The notes below the pieces were generated by a model, which saw only the letters and a program-made list of their open reading frames with translations, was not told where the DNA came from and did not search any database. Positions 57,881 through 64,000 of a stretch of DNA of 64,000 nt are shown in pieces. Position numbers and translations under genes: made by a program. The first letter of the stretch is position 1. Each line of letters opens with the position of its first letter. This stretch comes from Ligula intestinalis (taxonomy: Eukaryota; Platyhelminthes; Cestoda; Diphyllobothriidea; Diphyllobothriidae). Location: NCBI GenBank assembly GCA_036362985.1, contig JAYGXS010000002.1, positions 5,630,567-5,694,566 on the forward strand, in the 5' to 3' direction.

Positions 57881-58640
57881 GCTGACTGATCTGAATTACG
57901 CCCGTAATACAACGCTGCTAGCATCAAGCTTTGGTGGTCTACAGTCTGCAGTGTTGCAGGCGAATAAGATCGCTATATTGATTGGCATATCTATAAATAC
58001 CACAAAGACTAAATTATTTTTAAGCTGCATCCCTGACCAGGAAAACGCACTCCTGGAGATTAATGAACATAAAATGGAAGACGTTAGCAGCTTTAAATAC
58101 CTCGGAGCGAGGCTGCTACCGAATGGGCGGAGAAAGCACGATATTTCCTCGCGCATCGATGCTGCTAGATGGATTTTTCTGAACATTCGTGTATACCGTA
58201 CATCTATCAGATCAGCCCCTCTCTATGCGTACGAATGCTGAACTGTGCGCACTGAAGATGAGCGAAAGCTTCACGTCTTTGACCAACGCTGCCTGGGGAC
58301 CATCCAGCGAGTTAAGTTTACCAACTTCATCTCGAGACAGCCCGCAATTGCTGCAATCGTATTGCGAAGATATATCAGGCCATTCAAGAAAGGCAACCAA
58401 GGTAGTTTTGGCACGTTTTCCGTCGTCTGCCCTACGAGCTTTGCAATTTTGCCCTCGACCCGGCATAACAGCCCACCTGGAGGCGTCGAAGGGGAAGGCA
58501 ACCGAAGACTTAGCTCAACACCGTCCGTCAAGACATGGAAACAATTCTTGGACCTTCTTTTTTCGGTCTCCGTCGCTAGAGAAGCTACTAGGTGGAGCTT
58601 TCCAGGTCAACTGCCACCAATTCTAACGCATGAATCAGGC
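57880..58640 (+). pseudogene. RTE-like element fragment, RT 3' end
   Basis: Parallels 46640-47440. The YADD box is decayed to YARN (near 57894), followed by LLASSFGGLQSAVLQANKIA, KTKLFLSCIPDQENALLEIN and YLGARLLPNGRRKHDISSRID (to 58170). About 40 bp equivalent to the RKRLWIRRDISIATK part are deleted, then come IRVYRTSIRS, ERKLHVFDQRCL and later frame-shifted text up to about 58640. A second, more decayed member of the same family as the 44.5-47.5 kb element. Confidence 0.85.
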
Positions 58641-58950
58641 CTGACCACAGTCAAAACAACTACAGGTATATATACACAATTTGTCCCGTATCGTATAAAA
58701 TGCGTCAAAATATATTTTATCATTCATTAAATGTCAAAATTGCATTATTCGTAACTCACAGTTAAAAAAATATGTGACTTCAAACGGAATAAAATACACA
58801 AAAGACATGCAAATTTATTTTGCGCTTGCTTTCGTAATTTCTCTTCAAGCATTTTCTTCACGATCACTTTGTAACTAAGAAAATAGTTAGAAGAAAAATC
58901 ATATGGAAGACCAAACAAAATCGGTGTCAGATATCTGATCAGACTCGGGG
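58640..58950. other. No gene recognised
   Basis: AT-rich spacer. Confidence 0.5.
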
Positions 58951-58954
58951 AGTA

Positions 58955-59145
58955 CAATTACATCCTGCCAGCGCAGAGCACCTCTATGCGCATTTGGTCA
59001 CTTATCTGCTCCTGCGGTCCAGAATATGTTGGCCGCACGTGCCGGCCTTTGTCCAAAAGAATACAAAAACACTGTCTACCTTAGTTGGGAAACAGCCAAG
59101 TTTGGAAACTATACGGCTCTCTTCTAGCGCATATTGTAGACTTAT
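58955..59145 (+). mobile_element. Penelope-like element family 4, short GIY-YIG fragment
   Basis: Plus strand: LPAQSTSMRIWSLICSCGPE, then YVGRTCRPLSKRIQKH (58967-59075), matching LPAQTTSMCIFSVTCSCGEG and YIS..., LSKRIQEH at 41.4 kb. Here the YVG and GRT residues are kept. A stop follows at about 59083. No RT or tail is recognised. Confidence 0.75.
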
Positions 59146-59149
59146 ATTA

Positions 59150-61620
59150 TTGTGTAGCTTCCACAGGGATAGATGTTGTGTGATTTGTAAGCTATTTAAT
59201 CTCCGTTGGACAGCATTTGTTGTTGCGAAGCAGCTGAAATCCATTTACGCAAACCAGTCACGTGTCCGCAAAAAACTTCTTAAATGTGTTATAGTTACCA
59301 TGAATAAAAGCCTTCTATTCAGTCGCCTGTAATTAATGACCTTTTTCCGGCGACCAGTACCCCCTAAGCTGATTTGCTACTGGATCCTAATTTGTTTCAA
59401 GCCTCACACTGACATACGCAGAATTTTTTCTATTGAACCACATGTTTTACTTCTTGACAGAACTGTGCACATAGTAAGGCCTGAAGAGGACGTTTTGAAA
59501 GAAAAATCAAGCATGCCAAATTCTCGTTTGAATTTTGCAATGCGAATTTGTCAAAACAGTCATACTATGCTGTAGATAAAAACTCGATTGAATTAGAAAA
59601 GGGGAAACTACTCAAACTACATAAAACCATGTAGCATGAATCCACTTCAGTTTAAGAAGTAAATAAAACTTGCTCATACGCATTATTTAGATAATAAAAC
59701 GCCCCGGATAAAAAAACCTTTTTAGAAATATTCTTTCAGTTCACATAACAGATTCGTTTTCTCCATGTTCTCGTGTAAGAGAGTGTATGGGATTTAGCTA
59801 AAAGTATGCAGATTGATTATAGATTTAAAAGGCGATTTCCAGAGAATTTGTCCAATTCGTTTCCGGTCGTGCATAATTTGATATGTGATTAGCTCAGTTG
59901 AAGGCGATTTCGTTTGAAATCGCCGATGGAATCGTCGTGTGCCTCAGAAAATACATAAAAAACACTGACTAAAGCGTTTGCATATGATGAGCACGTCAAA
60001 ATAATGCATTTCATAAAACTGTTCATTTCAGCATTTATTCTCTGCGTATTATTATATATTAAGGTGATTGTTTGGGTCATGCCTTTTGGGTTATTCCAGC
60101 AATATGTCGCATCGCCTTAATGGATAAGAAACCAGAACGAAGTTCGGTGATGAGTTAATCTGAATAAAGTTTAAATTTGCTGGGTCTCAATTCATTTTAG
60201 GTGCCTTTAAAAATGTGTTCTTCCGCTGCATTACAACCACTGTTATCTTTTTGTAGGGTAGCATGAATGAAACAATGGTAAGTTAAGACAACGTTTTTCC
60301 ATTCTTGCAAAAAATAGAAGAGCTCATTTTCTCTTTATAGTGGAGACACTAATTGTATTTCTGCCTAATAATAGGTTCTTTTCCACTGACATGAATGCCC
60401 ACCGGGGTGACAAGAAGATAATGTTTCAATTGCTAAGCCTTGGCTATTTGGTTTCCAAATATTTATAAGCACAAACTGAACCATACAAAAATATTTAATT
60501 CTTTGTCTATTCGACATTCCTGTGCATGTTTGCAATTATCAGGGATACAAGAGTGGCTGTTGGCATTATAACCAATTTTCAGTGCACGATTTAACACAGA
60601 TTCATCAATTTAGCTTTTAAACATCAATTAAACGTCCGCTTTTAAATAAATGACTGATTTATTCTTAATCTTATTTTCACGGTTTCCGTAAAAAAATAAG
60701 CAGTGTCAATTGCAACAACTTTTTTTGTCAACAATGGCGTATTTTAATTAATATTCAACAACACAAACACAAACGAATGCGCACACCTCATCTTGTATAA
60801 GCATTAGCATAGTGGATTGCTCGAACATAAACTGAAGTTGATTTCCACCAAGATTGCGAACACTGTAATTGATAATGTTATAAATAAAAATATTTCGAAT
60901 GCAACAGCGCTTTTTCTGGAAAACGTTTGCGGATAAATGCAATTCTGATATTAACCTACATGGCGAAGTCACATACCTTTGTTGCCTTTTTCCAGCTAAT
61001 ACGAAATAAATGTTTAATATAACGCTTTTTGATTGAGTTGTAAACTCGCATGGAACATTTAAACCACGTGTAAGTATTATTTTGTTTACTCTGGCACATA
61101 TAACGTTTTCTTGCAGTATTTCTGAGGAACATTTTGTTAAAATTCCCTTCAAAAACCGTAAACGTTTTAACGCGTGCTTTCTCTCTGCTTAGCTGATTCG
61201 GCAGGTTGCTGTCAGCGCAACTTGGCCGACATTCGAAAGAATTGCAGTTATTTTAATGGTCATTCTCGTAGAATGCAAATCCTTTTAAGCATACAAACAC
61301 ATTAAAAATGAATCCAACTTTTAAAACAACAAATCTTTAAATTAAACAGCAATAGCCACTTTCGCTAACATAAAAAGGAAATTTTGGCAAGATCGGTGTA
61401 AGTAATGCACTTCATCTACCCCTAGTCTCAGCATTTTTTCCTACAAAACCGGAAGTTGTAGGTTATTCGGAAGTGGAAAAATAAATAGTCAATGGAATAT
61501 ACTTTAAAAAGTGCTATGTGCATTTGTTTTTATTATATTCACAAATTTTATTAATTATATCTGTAGATTTGTTTAATGTGTACTATCGTTTAATGTATTG
61601 CGGAAAATGAAAAGGTTTGC
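59150..61620. other. AT-rich stretch, no gene recognised
   Basis: About 2.5 kb without a supported feature. The minus frame at 60748-61152 (134 codons) is AT-biased and domain-free. Confidence 0.5.
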
Positions 61621-61629
61621 GTTCAAGGC

Positions 61630-62329
61630 AGAAGACTTTTCGAGCACCGGATCAATTTGTTTATTGTCCTGAGCTTTCGAACTCTTACAGGAGTTCATCT
61701 TCTGAGATAAGAAGCAGCAACCAAAAGGAGGATAATTATAGTGGCCAAAGGCCAATCAACTGTCAGCGGTCGTCAAGGGAAAAGACACATAAACCACGAG
61801 GATGGAGGTCGGGGGGGAGGTGGGGAGCAATTATAGTGGTAAACGCTTATTAACTGTCAGTGAAGACGGCTGTCGTTCGGGGTCATGAGCAGTAATTAAT
61901 GTAACGCCTTGTCCGCAGGGTAGAGGGTCCCGGTGATCCTGCCTCCTCTTCTGGCCACGCCTTACGTCAGAATTGAAAACGAACAGGAACCCGCTAAGAA
62001 CCGGCCATAAGAGGAGGCAGGATCACCGGGACCCTCTACCCTGGGGACAAGGCGTTACATTAATTACTGCTCATGACCCCGAACGACAGCCGTCTTCACT
62101 GACATTTAATAAGCGTTTACCACTATAATTGCTCCCCACCTCCCCCCCGACCTCCATCCTCGTGGTTTATGTGTCTTTTCCCTTGACGACCGCTGACAGT
62201 TGATTGGCCTTTGGCCACTATAATTACCCTCCTTTTGGTTGCTGCTTCTTATCTCTGAAGATGAACTCCTGTAAGAGTTCGAAAGCTCAGGACAATAAAC
62301 AAATTGATCCGGTGCTCGAAAAGTCTTCT
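61630..62329. mobile_element. Near-perfect 327-bp inverted repeat made of PLE 3' ends
   Basis: Left arm 61630-61956 and right arm 62003-62329 are the same length and differ at about five positions, around a 46-bp centre. The plus-strand centre and start of the right arm read RIENEQEPAKNRP, a stop, EEAGSPGPSTLG: the C-terminus of the family 1 type GIY-YIG ORF (ASEQE...NRLEEEAALPGPST). So each arm is a PLE 3' tail, joined head to head. The right arm's tail has a perfect GAACTC-CTGTAA-GAGTTC hairpin motif (62255-62284). In the left arm CTCTGAAGA has become CTCAGAAGA. Confidence 0.9.
62255..62290 (+). other. Hairpin motif with compensatory stem changes
   Basis: CTGAAGA (62255-62261), T, GAACTC-CTGTAA-GAGTTC (62263-62280), GAAA (62281-62284), GCTCAG. 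Compared with GGACAC/GTGTTC at 4437-4454, an A-T pair has become T-A on both sides and a G-T wobble has become A-T, so pairing is kept while the loop and flanks are unchanged. Confidence 0.65.
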
Positions 62330-62334
62330 TCCTT

Positions 62335-64000
62335 ATTGCGGAAAAACCTAGTTATCACAATGAAGGTTTTGAATTTCCTGATAAAAAAGAAATGGTGGTT
62401 AGGAGGTCGTCTACTTCAACCTATTCGAGGTCCAACTTACCGTAAAGCGCCGCATACACCTTCAATTTACGTGCAGTACACCTTACTCCCGGGAAAAAAT
62501 CCAACTGCATTTATCCACTTTGCACTTACTTCGACCAATTTCCTACACTGCCTATCCTATTTTCTTACTCTTATTCCCTCTTTAACAACTGTTTCCGTAG
62601 GCTTAAATGCTAGGACTACGGGTATATGAGGTGGACTTCTTAAACTTCCCTTGCCGAAATTTCCGCGCAAGGCATTTTGCACTCCCATGAAGGCGGTATG
62701 CATGAAATATTTCAGTGCGAACCTATTAATGTACAAAATCGTAATCTTTTCTAGCGTGAGAAGGAAAAAAGAGCTGTTTTAAACGTGACATCATTTTAAT
62801 ACCGGCCAAGCTGTTGTTTGTAAAACGTCATTTTATAATGATATCGATCAGAAAACTGTAAGGTAAGACGCAGTTTAGTTTACTGGAGGAATTAAGTGTG
62901 ACCTCATTGTGGCACCAATTGGGTTTTTTGTACAGGAGTGTAGTAGGTATGCAAAGAGTGACTAGAAGCAGAAACATTCGCCAATGAAAGACCTGCAGAT
63001 TAAGCGCTGAAAGGAAAGCGAATATCTGAAGCAGTCGAGCGAAAGGTTAACCATTCGGAAGCTGAGAGTGGTAGGATGAAAGATCACCTGAAGCAGTGCT
63101 CGCGTGGGCTTTCAGATGTTGGTTTTTAAACAGTCTGTCCCTGCAGTCGAAAGCCACAACAGAAGGCTTGTCAGTGTACAGCTGTTTTAGGCAAAAACCA
63201 CCTTTTGTAGCCAACTTAGGACATGTTGAGAAATGGGACTATTTGCTGCTTGTTTGCTTATTTTTTTCACATTTATAACTAGCATTTAGTTTGAGAGTAT
63301 GAAGCAAATGTGGTTTTTAAGTTCAGCGATGATATCTAGGTGAGTATTCTGGTAGTTAAGTTTTGAGAACGATATTTTTCGATTATAGATAATTCTCTGA
63401 CCGAAGAGTAAATCAATTTGCCACCACGTCACGTTAGGAGGACGCAGTGACATGAACTAATTTTCGGACCCCTTCCATCCCCCATCCTCCTTCTCGTGTC
63501 CCCTTACTAACCGTTGATTGGATGCCTAAATTATTGTCATTCTAACTACCTATATACCCTTTTAATTAATTTACGATAAATATCCTAAAAGTGGCTATCT
63601 CTATGTTATTGAAAGAATACATTCCCGGTATCTGCTGTAAATAAGGGAATGCCATCGCTAGCAGTCTGACGCTCCTGATTCCCAATCCAGTTGCCCACTT
63701 AAAACTGCCATAAATTTTGATTCGCACGTGAAACTGGAGCTAAATACACAAGGTGGTAATTACATTTAGCATATATTTGCAGTATGTCTGAATTTTTCAC
63801 GAACCACACGCTCTGTGCGGTTTCGACCCTCATTTCTAACCTTCTCAGGTGAGGGATTTGTGTTTGATCACTTAACGTCAAGCGGATAAAGTAATTGGAC
63901 CTGCAATCACTTCTTCTTAATTTCGGAATATATGCGTTGGCAACTAAACATTCAAGTTCAGCTTTTTAATCTCCAGATAAATTAATTTCTGATCGCGGTA
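62335..64000. other. No gene recognised
   Basis: Open frame 62204-62629 starts in the PLE tail and runs on into unrelated sequence. Near 63800-63835 a short phrase (GCGGTTTCGACCCTCA) resembles the sequence at 3841-3856, perhaps a shared repeat edge. Nothing else is supported. Confidence 0.45.

Overview
This 64 kb window looks like repeat-rich, AT-rich eukaryotic DNA, most probably from a flatworm, and a diphyllobothriid-type tapeworm would fit best. That placement is an inference from the element mix and from general familiarity; it was not searched. I found no exon of a recognisable host gene, no intact functional tRNA or rRNA gene, and nothing prokaryotic. Almost every stretch with protein-like signal is a broken retroelement.

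Four element classes can be read from protein motifs. (1) Penelope-like elements (PLEs), at least five families: 3' ends of the reverse transcriptase joined to a GIY-YIG endonuclease, at about 3.9-4.5, 11.7-12.2, 16.5-17.05, 17.3-17.8, 23.6-24.6, 27.5-27.8, 33.9-35.7, 41.0-41.9, 43.1-43.6 (tentative), 51.4-52.0, 54.9-55.5, 56.0-56.3, 59.0-59.1 and 61.6-62.3 kb. (2) CR1-like non-LTR elements with ORF1, AP endonuclease and RT at 4.5-8.8, 8.9-9.9 and 19.5-20.65 kb. (3) RTE-like APE/RT elements at 44.5-47.5 and 57.9-58.6 kb. (4) Ty3/Gypsy LTR retrotransposons: two diverged pol copies in direct tandem, plus a partial third, on the minus strand at 30.5-38.3 kb, and a separate integrase of another family at 38.7-39.5 kb. 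tRNA-derived SINE-like pieces lie at 3.7, 12.3, 13.7-14.0 and 48.8 kb.

Layout: 0-3.7 kb is AT-rich and begins inside an unclassified dispersed repeat that recurs at 25.9-27.3 kb (with an insertion) and, inverted, at 28.5-29.0 kb. 3.7-9.9 kb is a stack of SINE, PLE and two CR1 copies. 9.9-30.5 kb is mainly featureless AT-rich DNA with short PLE, SINE and CR1 fragments and small tandem repeats. 30.5-39.8 kb is the Gypsy block, split by an inverted pair of young PLE copies that ends at a 10-N assembly gap. 41-47.5 kb holds PLE and RTE copies. 47.5-64 kb is sparse, ending with a near-perfect 327-bp inverted repeat built from PLE 3' ends.

The most interesting signal is a small RNA-like motif in PLE 3' regions: CTGANGA, one T, a variable hairpin, then GAAA and a CAG. 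Several families keep the layout while the hairpin changes on both sides (compensatory changes), which is what a conserved folded RNA would show. It resembles the core of the hammerhead ribozymes reported from PLEs, but I cannot see a complete hammerhead.
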